Origin: Lachnospiraceae bacterium
GTDB lineage: Bacteria > Bacillota > Clostridia > Lachnospirales > Lachnospiraceae
Length of the DNA: 64,000 nucleotides
NCBI GenBank assembly: GCA_021199495.1
Contig: JAJQHY010000018.1
Span: 1 to 64,000 of the forward strand
Direction: 5' to 3'
Shown here: one piece after another, positions 16,199 to 25,859 of the stretch
How positions within the stretch are numbered: the stretch's first letter is position 1
How the letters are laid out: every line of letters begins with the position of its first letter
The notes under the pieces: generated by a model
Told to the model about the DNA's origin: nothing
Seen by the model: only the letters and a program-made list of their open reading frames with translations
The model's database searches: none
Translations under genes and position numbers: made by a program

Positions 16199-19060
16199 AT
16201 GAGCGAAGCAACAAAAATGCGCCCCAGAGAATACATCAAAATCCGCGGGGCGAGCGAGCATAATTTAAAAAACATTGATGTGGACATTCCCCGCAATGAG
16301 CTGGTGGTGTTGACGGGACTTTCCGGCTCCGGCAAATCATCACTGGCCTTTGATACAATCTATGCGGAGGGTCAGAGACGCTATATGGAGTCTCTCTCTT
16401 CCTATGCCCGTATGTTCTTGGGACAGATGGAGAAACCGAGCGTAGAGTCTATCGAAGGGCTCTCTCCGGCCATTTCCATTGACCAGAAATCGACAAACCG
16501 CAACCCCCGTTCCACAGTAGGCACTGTAACAGAGATCTATGATTACCTGCGCCTTCTGTACGCCAGAATCGGTACACCGCACTGTCCTAACTGCGGCAAG
16601 GCCATCAGCAGGCAGTCCGTGGATCAGATGGTGGACCAGGTCATGGCACTTCCGGAAGGAACGCGTCTGCAGCTGCTGGCACCCATTGTCCGCGGCCGTA
16701 AGGGTATGCATGAAAAAGTGCTGGAGAGAGCCCGGAAAAGCGGTTATGTCCGGGTGCGCATCGACGGCAATCTCTACGAGCTCTCCGAGGAGATTTCTCT
16801 GGACAAAAATATCAAGCATAATATTGAAGTTATTGTGGACCGCCTGATCGTGAAGGAGGGCATCGAGTCCAGACTTTCCGATTCGATTGAGAACGCGCTG
16901 GCTTTGTCGGACGGCCTTCTGTATATAGATGTGATCGGGGGAGAAATGATCACCTGTTCCCAGAGCTTTTCCTGCCCCGACTGCGGCACCAGCGTCAGCG
17001 AGATTGAGCCCAGAAGCTTTTCCTTCAATAATCCCTTCGGCGCCTGTCCGGAGTGTGCGGGCTTAGGATATAAGATGGAGTTTGACGAGGATCTGATGAT
17101 TCCGGACAAAAGTCTTTCCATTCACCAGGGTGCTATTCAGGCGATGGGCTGGCAGTCATCCTCTCAGCCAGGCAGCTTTACTTATGCGACTTTGACCGCC
17201 TTGGCGGAGTCCTTTCATTTCAGCCTGGACACACCGTTTGAGGAACTGTCTGAGGAGGTGCAGAACGTTCTGATTCACGGCACAGACCGCAAAGTGGATG
17301 TCTATTACGAGGGTCAGCGCGGCAGAGGTGTGTACCCGATCGCCTTCGAGGGCCTGATTAAAAATGAGGAGCGCCGCTATCGGGAGACCAGTTCCGATGT
17401 GATGAAGGCGGAGTATGAGACCTTTATGCGCATCACACCCTGCAAGGCCTGCAAGGGCATGCGATTAAAAAAGGAATCCCTGGCGGTTACCATCGAGGAC
17501 AAAAATATTTATGAAATCACGGCCATGTCCATCAAGGATCTGTACCGTTATCTGCAGGATATGAAGCTGACCCGGCAGCAGCACCTGATCGGGGACCTGA
17601 TTTTAAAGGAAATTAAAAACCGGGTAGGCTTTTTGCAGGAGGTTGGCCTGGAATATCTCTCACTGTCCAGAGCGACCGGCACACTGTCCGGCGGTGAGGC
17701 GCAGCGAATCCGCCTGGCGACCCAGATCGGCTCCGGCCTGGTGGGTGTCTGCTATATTCTGGACGAGCCCAGCATCGGTCTGCACCAGCGGGACAATAAT
17801 AAGCTTCTGGGCGCTCTCTGCAACCTGCGTGACCTGGGCAACACCCTGATCGTGGTGGAACATGATGAGGACACCATGTGGGCGGCGGATCATATTGTGG
17901 ACATTGGCCCGGGCGCCGGCGAGCACGGCGGCGAGGTGGTGGCGCAGGGAACCGCGCAGGAGATCTGCGAGAATCCCAACTCCATCACAGGACAGTATCT
18001 GAGCGGCAGGCTTTCTATTCCTGTACCTGAAACCCGCAGGAGTCCCCAGGGGTGGCTGCACATCAAGGGCGCTGCCGAGAACAATTTAAAAAATATCAAC
18101 GTGGACATTCCGTTAGGCGTGTTCACCTGCGTAACCGGAGTGAGCGGTTCCGGTAAATCCTCTCTGATCAATGAAGTCCTGTACAAGGTGCTGGCCAGGA
18201 AGCTAAACCGCGCCCGCACCATTCCGGGCAAATATAAGGGCATCCAGGGCGTTGAGCAGCTCGATAAGGTCATCGCCATCGATCAGTCGCCCATTGGTCG
18301 CACGCCGCGGTCTAACCCGGCGACTTATACCGGTGTTTTTGACCAGATCCGTGATCTGTTCGCGCAGACTGCCGACGCGAAGGCCAGAGGCTACGGGAAG
18401 GGGCGGTTCAGCTTTAATGTGAAGGGCGGCCGCTGTGAGGCCTGCGCCGGGGACGGCATTATTAAGATCGAGATGCATTTTCTGCCGGACGTTTATGTAC
18501 CCTGCGAGGTCTGCGGCGGCAAGCGCTATAACCGTGAGACCCTGGAGGTCAAATATAAGGGAAAGAGCATCTATGATGTGCTGGAGATGACGGTCGAGGA
18601 GGCGGTGCACTTTTTCTCCGCGGTGCCTTCCATCCGGCATAAAATTGAGACGCTGAATGATGTCGGACTTTCTTATATTAAATTGGGACAGCCCTCCACC
18701 ACGCTCTCCGGCGGCGAGGCGCAGCGCATCAAGCTGGCGGCGGAGCTCTCCCGCAAGAGTACCGGCAAAACGATTTATATTCTGGATGAGCCTACCACAG
18801 GTCTGCATTTCGCGGATGTGCACAAGCTGACAGAGATTTTGCAGCGCCTGGCCGACGGCGGCAACACGGTAGTGGTAATCGAGCATAATCTGGATGTGAT
18901 CAAGACGGCGGATTATATCATCGATATGGGACCTGAGGGCGGAGACGGCGGCGGTACGGTGATCGCGCAGGGTACGCCCGAGCAGGTGGCACAGAATCCG
19001 GTGTCCTACACGGGTGTGTATATTAAGAAAATGCTGGAGCGCGCTGGCAGGAAGTGTTAA
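16199..19060 (+). CDS. uvrA: Excinuclease ABC subunit A
   Basis: UvrA is the DNA-damage sensor ATPase of nucleotide excision repair and loads UvrB. At 953 aa it is full length. It shows two ABC ATPase modules ([19 protein letters not shown] and [10 protein letters not shown], each with an LSGGEAQRI signature) and the CxxC zinc modules ([23 protein letters not shown]). It follows uvrB directly and is probably co-transcribed. The alternative start [11 protein letters not shown], 18 nt later, cannot be excluded. Confidence 0.97.
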   Translation: MSEATKMRPREYIKIRGASEHNLKNIDVDIPRNELVVLTGLSGSGKSSLAFDTIYAEGQRRYMESLSSYARMFLGQMEKPSVESIEGLSPAISIDQKSTNRNPRSTVGTVTEIYDYLRLLYARIGTPHCPNCGKAISRQSVDQMVDQVMALPEGTRLQLLAPIVRGRKGMHEKVLERARKSGYVRVRIDGNLYELSEEISLDKNIKHNIEVIVDRLIVKEGIESRLSDSIENALALSDGLLYIDVIGGEMITCSQSFSCPDCGTSVSEIEPRSFSFNNPFGACPECAGLGYKMEFDEDLMIPDKSLSIHQGAIQAMGWQSSSQPGSFTYATLTALAESFHFSLDTPFEELSEEVQNVLIHGTDRKVDVYYEGQRGRGVYPIAFEGLIKNEERRYRETSSDVMKAEYETFMRITPCKACKGMRLKKESLAVTIEDKNIYEITAMSIKDLYRYLQDMKLTRQQHLIGDLILKEIKNRVGFLQEVGLEYLSLSRATGTLSGGEAQRIRLATQIGSGLVGVCYILDEPSIGLHQRDNNKLLGALCNLRDLGNTLIVVEHDEDTMWAADHIVDIGPGAGEHGGEVVAQGTAQEICENPNSITGQYLSGRLSIPVPETRRSPQGWLHIKGAAENNLKNINVDIPLGVFTCVTGVSGSGKSSLINEVLYKVLARKLNRARTIPGKYKGIQGVEQLDKVIAIDQSPIGRTPRSNPATYTGVFDQIRDLFAQTADAKARGYGKGRFSFNVKGGRCEACAGDGIIKIEMHFLPDVYVPCEVCGGKRYNRETLEVKYKGKSIYDVLEMTVEEAVHFFSAVPSIRHKIETLNDVGLSYIKLGQPSTTLSGGEAQRIKLAAELSRKSTGKTIYILDEPTTGLHFADVHKLTEILQRLADGGNTVVVIEHNLDVIKTADYIIDMGPEGGDGGGTVIAQGTPEQVAQNPVSYTGVYIKKMLERAGRKC

Positions 19061-19087
19061 AAATTCAGGAAACTCTTTTTTTCACTC

Positions 19088-19116
19088 TTGCACTTCGGGG
19101 AAATCCATAGTATCAT
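19088..19116 (+). promoter_or_regulatory. Predicted promoter ahead of the structured leader of mreB
   Basis: TTGCAC (19088-19093), a 17-nt spacer and TATCAT (19111-19116). The transcript would run through the two structured elements before mreB. The 15-nt AATCCATAGTATCAT at its 3' end recurs with one change at 19346-19360. Confidence 0.5.
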
Positions 19117-19129
19117 CAATATGATTCAT

Positions 19130-19266
19130 GATACAAGGGACAAAAGGTCAGAAATCGAATGCTTACGCGCGCATTCGCATTTATGACCTTGGGGACCGCA
19201 ACGACATGAGGAAGGAGCAAATTTGACCGATTTTCAGGTCAAATTGTGCGGATTCCGAATGGCGTC
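19130..19266 (+). ncRNA. Structured RNA element type A, copy 1
   Basis: It begins GATACAAGGGAC, then a hairpin (AAGGTCA with TGACCTT, inner CGAATGC/GCATTCG), then the conserved GGACCGCAAC. A second domain has ACGACAT pairing with ATGGCGT, the internal motif GAGGAAGGAGC facing GCGGATTCCGA, and an apical AATTTGACC/GGTCAAATT stem. The copy at 37819 keeps the motifs but changes stem bases in pairs. Identity unknown: riboswitch-like leader or mobile repeat are both possible. Confidence 0.6.
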
Positions 19267-19353
19267 ATGGATTGCAGGATAAGTGAGATAGGAAATCTTT
19301 GATTTCCGTAATCGAACTTATGCACAGCAGCGTCCTTTGCGAAGCAATCCATG
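19266..19353 (+). ncRNA. Structured RNA element type B, copy 1
   Basis: Outer arms CATGGATTGC (19266-19275) and GCAATCCATG (19344-19353) are perfect complements. Inside are AAGT/ACTT, the hairpin GGAAATC-TTT-GATTTCC (19291-19307), and CGTAATCGA. The second copy at 61321-61365 has AGGT/ACCT in place of AAGT/ACTT, a compensatory change. Together with element A this fills most of the 384-bp gap before mreB. Confidence 0.55.
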
Positions 19354-19444
19354 GTATCATACCCTTATGTCGCTTTAATCATTCAATGGGATTATTGTAT
19401 ATAAAATTCAAAAAGGGGAATTCAGGCAGGAGGAATGAAAATAA

Positions 19445-20434
19445 ATGGCACACAGTGATATCGGAATTGATTTGGGAACGGCCAGTATTCTGGTTTATAT
19501 CAGCGGGAAGGGCGTTGTATTGAAGGAGCCCAGCGTCGTGGCGTTTGACAGAGATACGAATACGATTCGCGCTATCGGTGAAAATGCCCGCCTGATGCTT
19601 GGACGTACGCCGGGCAATATCGTGGCGGTTCGTCCTCTGAGGCAGGGTGTAATTTCGGATTACCAGGTAACGGAGCGGATGATGGAGCATTTTATCCGTA
19701 AGGCGATCGGCAAGCGGACCTTCCGCAAGCCCCGCATCGCGGTCTGTGTGCCCAGCGGCGTCACTGAGGTGGAGAAAAAGGCCGTGGAGGACGCTACCTA
19801 TCAGGCGGGCGCCCGGGAGGTGTACATCATTGAGGAGCCTATCGCGGCGGCGATCGGCGCGGGCATCGATATTTCCAGACCCTGCGGCAACCTGATCGTG
19901 GACATCGGCGGCGGCACCTCTGACATTGCCGTTATTTCCCTGGGCAATACAGTGGTCAGCGCATCCATCAAGGTGGCCGGCGATGATTTTGATGAGGCCC
20001 TGGTCAGATATCTGAGGAAAAAGCACAATCTCCTGGTGGGCGATCGCAGCGCCGAGGATCTGAAAATCCGTGTGGGTACCTGCTGGCGCAGCGGCGAGGA
20101 GGAATTTATGGATGTCCGCGGCAGAGATCTGGTGACAGGTCTGCCCAAGACGATCTCCGTCTCTTCCTTTGAGACCGAGGAAGCGTTGCGTGACACGGTC
20201 AATCAGATCGTGGAGACCATCCACAGCGTGCTGGAGAAGACGCCTCCGGAGCTGGCTGCGGATATCTCCGACAGAGGAATTGTACTGACCGGCGGCGGCG
20301 CCATGCTGCGCGGCCTGGAGGATCTGATTTACGACAGGACCGGCATCAACACCATGACGGCGGAGGATCCCATGACCTGTGTGGCGGTGGGTACCGGCAA
20401 ATATGTGGAGTCGATCTCCGGATTTTCGGATTGA
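19445..20434 (+). CDS. mreB: MreB/Mbl-family cell shape protein
   Basis: This bacterial actin guides the elongation machinery for lateral wall growth. At 329 aa it is typical. Phosphate loops IGIDLGTAS and VDIGGGTSDIAV, plus LTGGGAMLRGLEDLI, mark the actin/Hsp70 fold. AGGAGG lies 11 nt upstream. It is not followed by mreC/mreD, so this is a stand-alone mreB or mbl paralog; which one cannot be decided here. A long structured leader and a terminator frame it as a single-gene unit. Confidence 0.93.
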   Translation: MAHSDIGIDLGTASILVYISGKGVVLKEPSVVAFDRDTNTIRAIGENARLMLGRTPGNIVAVRPLRQGVISDYQVTERMMEHFIRKAIGKRTFRKPRIAVCVPSGVTEVEKKAVEDATYQAGAREVYIIEEPIAAAIGAGIDISRPCGNLIVDIGGGTSDIAVISLGNTVVSASIKVAGDDFDEALVRYLRKKHNLLVGDRSAEDLKIRVGTCWRSGEEEFMDVRGRDLVTGLPKTISVSSFETEEALRDTVNQIVETIHSVLEKTPPELAADISDRGIVLTGGGAMLRGLEDLIYDRTGINTMTAEDPMTCVAVGTGKYVESISGFSD

Positions 20435-20544
20435 CCGCAGGAACACCTGAAACAGGAGAAAATTCCGCAGGGTCGGGTACAAAGAAATACACGATTCCCC
20501 AACCTGTCAGTTTGCCTGCGGGATGATAGAAAGAAAAAGGATAA

Positions 20545-20584
20545 GGGGACTGCCGCCGACGGATTGACGGGCAGCCCCGTTTTT
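20545..20584 (+). terminator. Terminator after mreB
   Basis: GGGG-A-CTGCC pairs with GGCAGCCCC (20570-20578) and is followed by GTTTTT. It ends 6 nt before the likely recD2 ATG, so recD2 has no room for its own promoter downstream of it. Confidence 0.8.
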
Positions 20585-20590
20585 AAACAT

Positions 20591-22825
20591 ATGGATGTGA
20601 TCAGAGGATATGTGGAGCATATCATATATCAGAATAACGAAAACGGCTACACGGTGATGAATCTGGTCAGTGAAGGTGATGAGATTACCTGCGTGGGGAC
20701 GCTGAAAGGTCTGACCGCGGGGGAGACCATTGAAGCAAAGGGGGAGGAAACCACCCACCCTTTGTATGGCAGTCAGTTTAAAATCTCCTCTTATCAGGTG
20801 ATTCCGCCGGAGGATAAAGAGAGCATGCGGCGGTATCTGGCGAGCGGTGCCATTAAGGGAATCGGAGCCGCGCTCGCGGACCGGATTGTGAAACGCTTCG
20901 GGGACGATACCTTCCGTATTATGGAGGAGGAGCCTGAGCGGCTGGTGGAGATTAAGGGCATCAGTGAGCGGATTGCGCAGGACATTTCCACCCAGATGGA
21001 GGAAAAAAAGGAGCTGCGCTCCGCGCTGGTTTTCCTTCAGCAGTACGGCATCAGCAATACGCTGGCGGTCAGAATTTATCAGACCTATGGCCACGAGATT
21101 TACACCGTGCTGAAAACCAATCCCTATCGTCTGGCTGAGGATATTCACGGCGTCGGCTTTAAGATGGCTGACGAGATTGCGTCCAGAGTCGGTATTCAGA
21201 CGGATTCGGATTATCGCGTGATGAGCGGTGTCCTCTATGTCCTGACACAGGCTGCGCAGGAAGGACATACCTATCTGCCCATGGACCTGCTTTTAAACAG
21301 GACAGGACAGCTTCTGGACGTTCCGCAGACCTTAATTGAGCCGGTTCTGTCCAATATGATGATGGACAGGAAGCTGGTCATCAAAAGGCAGGAGGAACAG
21401 AATCTGGTCTATGCCGCCTCCTACTATTATCTGGAATTCAACTGTGCCCGCATGCTTCACGACCTGAACGGAGCGGTGGAGCTTATCAGCACCCGGGAAC
21501 AGGCCAGGCTGCGCAGGGAAATCGAGGCGATTGCGTCGCTTTCCTCCATTACGCTGGACGAATTGCAGATGAAGGCGGTGCTTGGCAGCATCCAGAACGG
21601 CCTTTTTATTTTATCCGGCGGCCCTGGCACCGGCAAGACCACTACGGTCAACATGATTTTAAAATATTTCGAGAAGCAGGGGCTTCAGATCCTGCTGGCG
21701 GCGCCCACGGGCAGGGCGGCCAAGCGGATGACAGAGGCGACCGGTTACGAGGCCAGAACGATACACCGCCTGCTGGAGGTAAACGGCGCGCCTGCGGAGG
21801 ATGAGAGAGCGGTTCGCTTTGAGAGAAACCGCGACAATCCGCTGGACGCCGATGTGGTGATTATTGACGAGATGTCCATGGTGGATATCCACCTGTTTGC
21901 CTCGCTTCTGCAGGCCGTTGCAGTGGGCACCAGGCTGGTGCTGGTGGGCGATGTGGACCAGCTGCCCAGCGTTGGTCCAGGTCAGGTGTTAAGAGACCTG
22001 ATCCAAAGCGGATGCTTTCCAGTGGTGACGCTGAAGCATATTTTCCGCCAGGCGCAGGAGAGCGATATTGTGATGAACGCCCACAAAATCAACCGTGGGG
22101 AGCCGCTGACCTTCAGCAATCAGAGCAGGGATTTTTTCCTGCTGGAGAGAAGCGACCCGAATGTGATTTACAAGCACATGATTCAGCTGATCACACAGAT
22201 GTTGCCGAAGTATGTGAACGCTTCCTCCTTCGATATTCAGGTGCTGACTCCCATGCGTAAGGGCGCGCTGGGCGTGGAACAGCTGAACCTGATTCTGCAG
22301 CGGTACTTAAATCCGCCCGCTCCCGGCAAACTGGAGCATCAGGCCGGGGACACACTCTTTCGGGAGGGTGATAAAGTGATGCAGATCAGAAACAACTATC
22401 AGATTGAGTGGGAAGTCCTGGGCAGATACAATATCCCGATTGATAAGGGCATGGGAGTTTTTAACGGGGATATGGGACTGGTCCGTGAGATCCGGGAAGC
22501 GGCCGAAGAACTGGTGGTAGAGTTTGAAGAGGGAAAGCGGGTTACTTACCCGTTCTCCGCCCTGGAGGAGCTGGAGCTGGCTTACGCTGTCACGATCCAC
22601 AAGTCCCAGGGAAGCGAATATCCGGCGGTCATCATGCCGCTTTTAGGCGGCCCCAGAATGTTGTTTAACCGGAATCTGCTTTACACCGGCGTGACCCGTG
22701 CGAAAAGCTGTGTGGTGATTCTGGGCAGTTCCCAATGTGTGCAGGATATGATTGCAAATGTCAGCCAGCACGAGCGGTACAGCTCCCTGGATCTGCGGAT
22801 CAGGGACTGCGCCATGGAGGAGTGA
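20591..22825 (+). CDS. recD2: RecD2-type ATP-dependent DNA helicase
   Basis: This is a 744-aa superfamily 1 5'-3' helicase of the RecD2 group (RecD without RecBC), linked to DNA repair and recombination. It has an N-terminal OB-like segment, helix-hairpin-helix repeats (GIGAALADRIV, IKGISERIAQDI, IHGVGFKMADEIA), Walker A GGPGTGKTTT, DEMSMVD, GDVDQLPSVGPG, and C-terminal TIHKSQGSEYPAV and LYTGVTRAK. The start MDVIRGYVEHIIYQ at 20591 matches the usual family N terminus; a TTG at 20564 is inside the loop of the mreB terminator and seems less likely. No good Shine-Dalgarno is seen before 20591. Confidence 0.93.
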   Translation: MDVIRGYVEHIIYQNNENGYTVMNLVSEGDEITCVGTLKGLTAGETIEAKGEETTHPLYGSQFKISSYQVIPPEDKESMRRYLASGAIKGIGAALADRIVKRFGDDTFRIMEEEPERLVEIKGISERIAQDISTQMEEKKELRSALVFLQQYGISNTLAVRIYQTYGHEIYTVLKTNPYRLAEDIHGVGFKMADEIASRVGIQTDSDYRVMSGVLYVLTQAAQEGHTYLPMDLLLNRTGQLLDVPQTLIEPVLSNMMMDRKLVIKRQEEQNLVYAASYYYLEFNCARMLHDLNGAVELISTREQARLRREIEAIASLSSITLDELQMKAVLGSIQNGLFILSGGPGTGKTTTVNMILKYFEKQGLQILLAAPTGRAAKRMTEATGYEARTIHRLLEVNGAPAEDERAVRFERNRDNPLDADVVIIDEMSMVDIHLFASLLQAVAVGTRLVLVGDVDQLPSVGPGQVLRDLIQSGCFPVVTLKHIFRQAQESDIVMNAHKINRGEPLTFSNQSRDFFLLERSDPNVIYKHMIQLITQMLPKYVNASSFDIQVLTPMRKGALGVEQLNLILQRYLNPPAPGKLEHQAGDTLFREGDKVMQIRNNYQIEWEVLGRYNIPIDKGMGVFNGDMGLVREIREAAEELVVEFEEGKRVTYPFSALEELELAYAVTIHKSQGSEYPAVIMPLLGGPRMLFNRNLLYTGVTRAKSCVVILGSSQCVQDMIANVSQHERYSSLDLRIRDCAMEE

Positions 22826-22858
22826 AAAACAGCGGCACCTGGAGAGGGAAAGAACGCT

Positions 22859-23554
22859 GTGACAATCATAAAAGAACTGTTATTTCCCAGAAGATGTCCG
22901 GTCTGCGATAAGCCGGCTCCCTGGGGAGAGTATATCTGTCCGGCCTGCAGGGGGAAATTAAAACTTCTGGGCCGCTCCTACTGCCTGAAGTGCGGCAAGG
23001 GACTGACAAAAGAAGAGTGGGAATACTGCGCTGACTGCAGAAAATATCCGCACGTTTTTGACAGAGGACGTTCGCTGTATACCTATGAGAGTGCTGCGGG
23101 TGCCATTTTCCGACTGAAATATAAGGGCAGACAGGAGTATGCGGATTTTTTCGCGGAGGAATGGTACCGATATCTGGCGCAGACGATCCGCAGCTGGCAG
23201 ATTGACCTGATCGTGCCTGTACCGCTTCACAGAAGCAGGAAGCGGACGCGCGGCTACAATCAGGCGGAGCTTCTGGCAAAGGCGCTTGGCAGGCGGATGC
23301 AGCTGCCGGTCAGCCCCGGCTGTGTGATCCGATACCGTAAGACTGTCTCTCAGAAGCAGTTGAACCGCTCGCAAAGGCAAAATAATTTGAAAAATGCTTT
23401 TAAAATGAGCGGAGTTGATGTACAATTAAAGAGAGTGCTTCTTGTGGATGATATTTATACGACGGGCAGCACGGCGGACGCAGTGTCGTCTGTACTGAAA
23501 AAAGCTGGCGCCGCGAGGGTATATGTTCTGACCCTGGCTGCCGGAACGGAGTAA
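22859..23554 (+). CDS. comF: ComF family protein
   Basis: This 231-aa protein has an N-terminal Cys4 zinc finger (CPVCDKPAPWGEYICPAC and a second CLKCG/CADC set) and a C-terminal phosphoribosyltransferase-like domain ending VLLVDDIYTTGSTADAV. In Bacillus ComFC supports uptake of single-stranded DNA during transformation; elsewhere the job is less clear. The start is GTG 22859. It stands 33 nt after recD2, so the two may be co-transcribed. Confidence 0.9.
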   Translation: MTIIKELLFPRRCPVCDKPAPWGEYICPACRGKLKLLGRSYCLKCGKGLTKEEWEYCADCRKYPHVFDRGRSLYTYESAAGAIFRLKYKGRQEYADFFAEEWYRYLAQTIRSWQIDLIVPVPLHRSRKRTRGYNQAELLAKALGRRMQLPVSPGCVIRYRKTVSQKQLNRSQRQNNLKNAFKMSGVDVQLKRVLLVDDIYTTGSTADAVSSVLKKAGAARVYVLTLAAGTE

Positions 23555-23560
23555 CGGATT

Positions 23561-23968
23561 ATGATAAACGCGGAGCGTACCAGACTGATGACCAGGCTGG
23601 CGGTTTTTGAGAGCAGAGAGAACAGGGATGCACTGACAATCGCCGATTACTACCGCAAGGATTATATCGGGACACAGGTGCTTTCCGGTATTGTCAGCGG
23701 AACGATTGCATTCGTGATTATTCTGGTTCTTTATGTATTTTATAATATTGAAGATCTGATGCAGGCTGTTTTTACCATGGATCTGATGACATTTGCCAGA
23801 AATATTCTGCTGATTTACTTTGCTTTTATTCTTGTGTACGGGATTATCTGCTATCTCTACGCCACATACCAGTATGACAAAAAACGGAAGCGCCTGAAGG
23901 GCTATCTTGGGGATATGAAGGAGCTGTATCACTCCTATAAGAAACCAGGGGCTTCCAAGAAGAGATGA
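23561..23968 (+). CDS. Small membrane protein, unknown function
   Basis: I do not recognise this 135-aa protein. It has two predicted transmembrane helices (about residues 47-67 and 80-105), a basic C terminus (KKRKRLKGYLGDMKELYHSYKK) and a charged N-terminal helix. It is 6 nt after comF and 7 nt before the next membrane gene, so it belongs to the comF-cdaA-glmM operon. Its tight position suggests a link with envelope or c-di-AMP functions (inference). Confidence 0.75.
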   Translation: MINAERTRLMTRLAVFESRENRDALTIADYYRKDYIGTQVLSGIVSGTIAFVIILVLYVFYNIEDLMQAVFTMDLMTFARNILLIYFAFILVYGIICYLYATYQYDKKRKRLKGYLGDMKELYHSYKKPGASKKR

Positions 23969-23975
23969 GGAGCCT

Positions 23976-24917
23976 ATGACAACATTATTAACGATAAAGA
24001 CAGAAATCCAGAACCTGTACGAGCGGTATGAGAAAATCATCATTCCCATCGCGCGGGCAATCCTGACCTTTATTCTGCTGATGGTTATCAATAACAGGAT
24101 CGGATACATGGCCAGGCTTGACAATATTCTGATTGTTCTGCCGCTGTCCGCTTTATGTGGTGTGATTTCCATGGGTTGTACCGCGCTTGTGTGCGCCCTG
24201 TTTATTCTGGCACATGTATCGAGCCTGTCCGTGGAAGTAGCTGGTGTGCTGCTGGCGGTGCTGCTGGTTATTTATCTGCTGTATTTCAGAATGTGCAGCA
24301 GGCAGATCTGTATTCTGCTGCTGACGCCGCTTGCCTTTGCGTTCCGGATTCCTTATGTGATGCCGCTCATCGTGGGGGTCACCGGGGGAATGGGAGCTGC
24401 GATTGCGGTCGGTTTCGGTGTTGTGATTTACTATTATCTGGACTACATTGTGGAGAACGCGGCAGCTATCACTGCAATTTCAGACAGTGACAGTCTTGAG
24501 AAAATCAGATTTGCCATCGACGGCCTGGTGTCGAATGAGGATATGTGGGTCGTGGCGGCGATTTTCCTGGCAGTGGGTGTGATTGTGTGCCTGATCTGCA
24601 AAAGCTCCATGGACTACGCATGGATGGTGGCAGTGGTCAGCTCGGCTCTGCTGAACGCGATTCTGCACATTCTCGCGATGCTGGTCTTTGATACGGATAT
24701 TTCCCTGGTGGGCCTTTTAGTGGGTACGTTTGTGTCGGCGCTGATTGCCATAGCGGTTACTTTTATGATGCGCGGGCTGGATTATACCCGTGCGGAAAAG
24801 GTGCAGTTTGAGGATGATGAATATTATTATTATGTGAAGGCGGTTCCCAAGATGCATGTGCCGACCCCTTCCAAAACAGTCAAACGGATTAATACGCCCA
24901 GTAACAGACGGCAGTAA
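23976..24917 (+). CDS. Polytopic membrane protein, unknown function
   Basis: This 313-aa protein has about eight to nine hydrophobic segments from residue 25 to 270 and a soluble C-terminal tail (DDEYYYYVKAVPKMHVPTPSKTVKRI). No catalytic motif is visible. It directly precedes cdaA (18 nt). CdaA is a membrane enzyme, so a partner or regulator role is possible but untested. Confidence 0.75.
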   Translation: MTTLLTIKTEIQNLYERYEKIIIPIARAILTFILLMVINNRIGYMARLDNILIVLPLSALCGVISMGCTALVCALFILAHVSSLSVEVAGVLLAVLLVIYLLYFRMCSRQICILLLTPLAFAFRIPYVMPLIVGVTGGMGAAIAVGFGVVIYYYLDYIVENAAAITAISDSDSLEKIRFAIDGLVSNEDMWVVAAIFLAVGVIVCLICKSSMDYAWMVAVVSSALLNAILHILAMLVFDTDISLVGLLVGTFVSALIAIAVTFMMRGLDYTRAEKVQFEDDEYYYYVKAVPKMHVPTPSKTVKRINTPSNRRQ

Positions 24918-24935
24918 AGAAAAGAAGAATTTATC

Positions 24936-25859
24936 ATGCAGTATATCACCACGATCGCGAGCTATATTTACAACAGCTTCGTCACATACAATATCAATTT
25001 CATTGATGTTCTGGAGATTCTGATCCTGGCCTGGCTGATCTATAAGATCATGGGCTGGATCCAGTCTACCAGAACTTTTATGCTGCTCCGCGGTATTCTG
25101 GTGATTGTGGCCTTTCTGTTGATCGCACAGCTTCTGGAGATGAACGCGATTATCTGGATTGTCAAAAATGTGGCGAGTGTCGCGCTGATGGCGATTGTGG
25201 TTGTTTTCCAGCCGGAGCTGCGCAGACTGCTGGAGGAGCTTGGCAGAAATAATATTTTTCAGGTTGTTAATTTAGGAGGACGCACAACGCCGGAGGGCAA
25301 GTTTTCTGATAAAACCATGCAGGGCATTGTGAAGGCGTGTACCATCATGAGTCAGGCAAAAACGGGAGCGCTGATTCTGATAGAGAATGTACAGAAGCTG
25401 ACGGATTATGTGGAGACAGGGATTGAGATTGACGCGGTGGTCAGTATGCAGCTGCTGGTCAATATATTTGAGCATAATACACCGCTGCATGACGGTGCGG
25501 TGGTAATCAGCGGTGACAGAGTGGTGGCCGCTACCTGCTATCTTCCGCTTTCGGAGGATATGTCAGTCAGCAAGGAGCTTGGAACCCGCCACAGAGCGGC
25601 CCTCGGAGCCAGTGAGAATACGGACGCGCTGGTGATTGTAGTCAGCGAGGAAACAGGTGCGATTTCTGTCGCGGAGGAGGGTGAACTGGTAAGAGACATT
25701 ACGCCGGATCAGCTGCTGGAGCGGCTGAGCCTGTTCAGACGCAGAGAAGCGCCGCAGGAGGCCAAAAAAGAAAAAAGACGCACAAGGCTTGTGAATAAAT
25801 GGAAGGAAAGAAAGCAGGATGAAAAACCGCAGAGAACTGCTGAACAAACTGAAAACTAA
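24936..25859 (+). CDS. cdaA: Diadenylate cyclase CdaA
   Basis: CdaA makes cyclic di-AMP from two ATP at the membrane; the messenger controls potassium and osmolyte uptake and wall homeostasis. Three N-terminal transmembrane helices (about residues 15-85) precede the DAC domain with DGAVVIS and GTRHRAALG, the DGA and RHR motifs of active enzymes. At 307 aa it is slightly longer than the Bacillus protein, owing to a basic C-terminal tail. It overlaps cdaR by 41 nt and is followed by glmM, the conserved three-gene order. Confidence 0.95.
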   Translation: MQYITTIASYIYNSFVTYNINFIDVLEILILAWLIYKIMGWIQSTRTFMLLRGILVIVAFLLIAQLLEMNAIIWIVKNVASVALMAIVVVFQPELRRLLEELGRNNIFQVVNLGGRTTPEGKFSDKTMQGIVKACTIMSQAKTGALILIENVQKLTDYVETGIEIDAVVSMQLLVNIFEHNTPLHDGAVVISGDRVVAATCYLPLSEDMSVSKELGTRHRAALGASENTDALVIVVSEETGAISVAEEGELVRDITPDQLLERLSLFRRREAPQEAKKEKRRTRLVNKWKERKQDEKPQRTAEQTEN

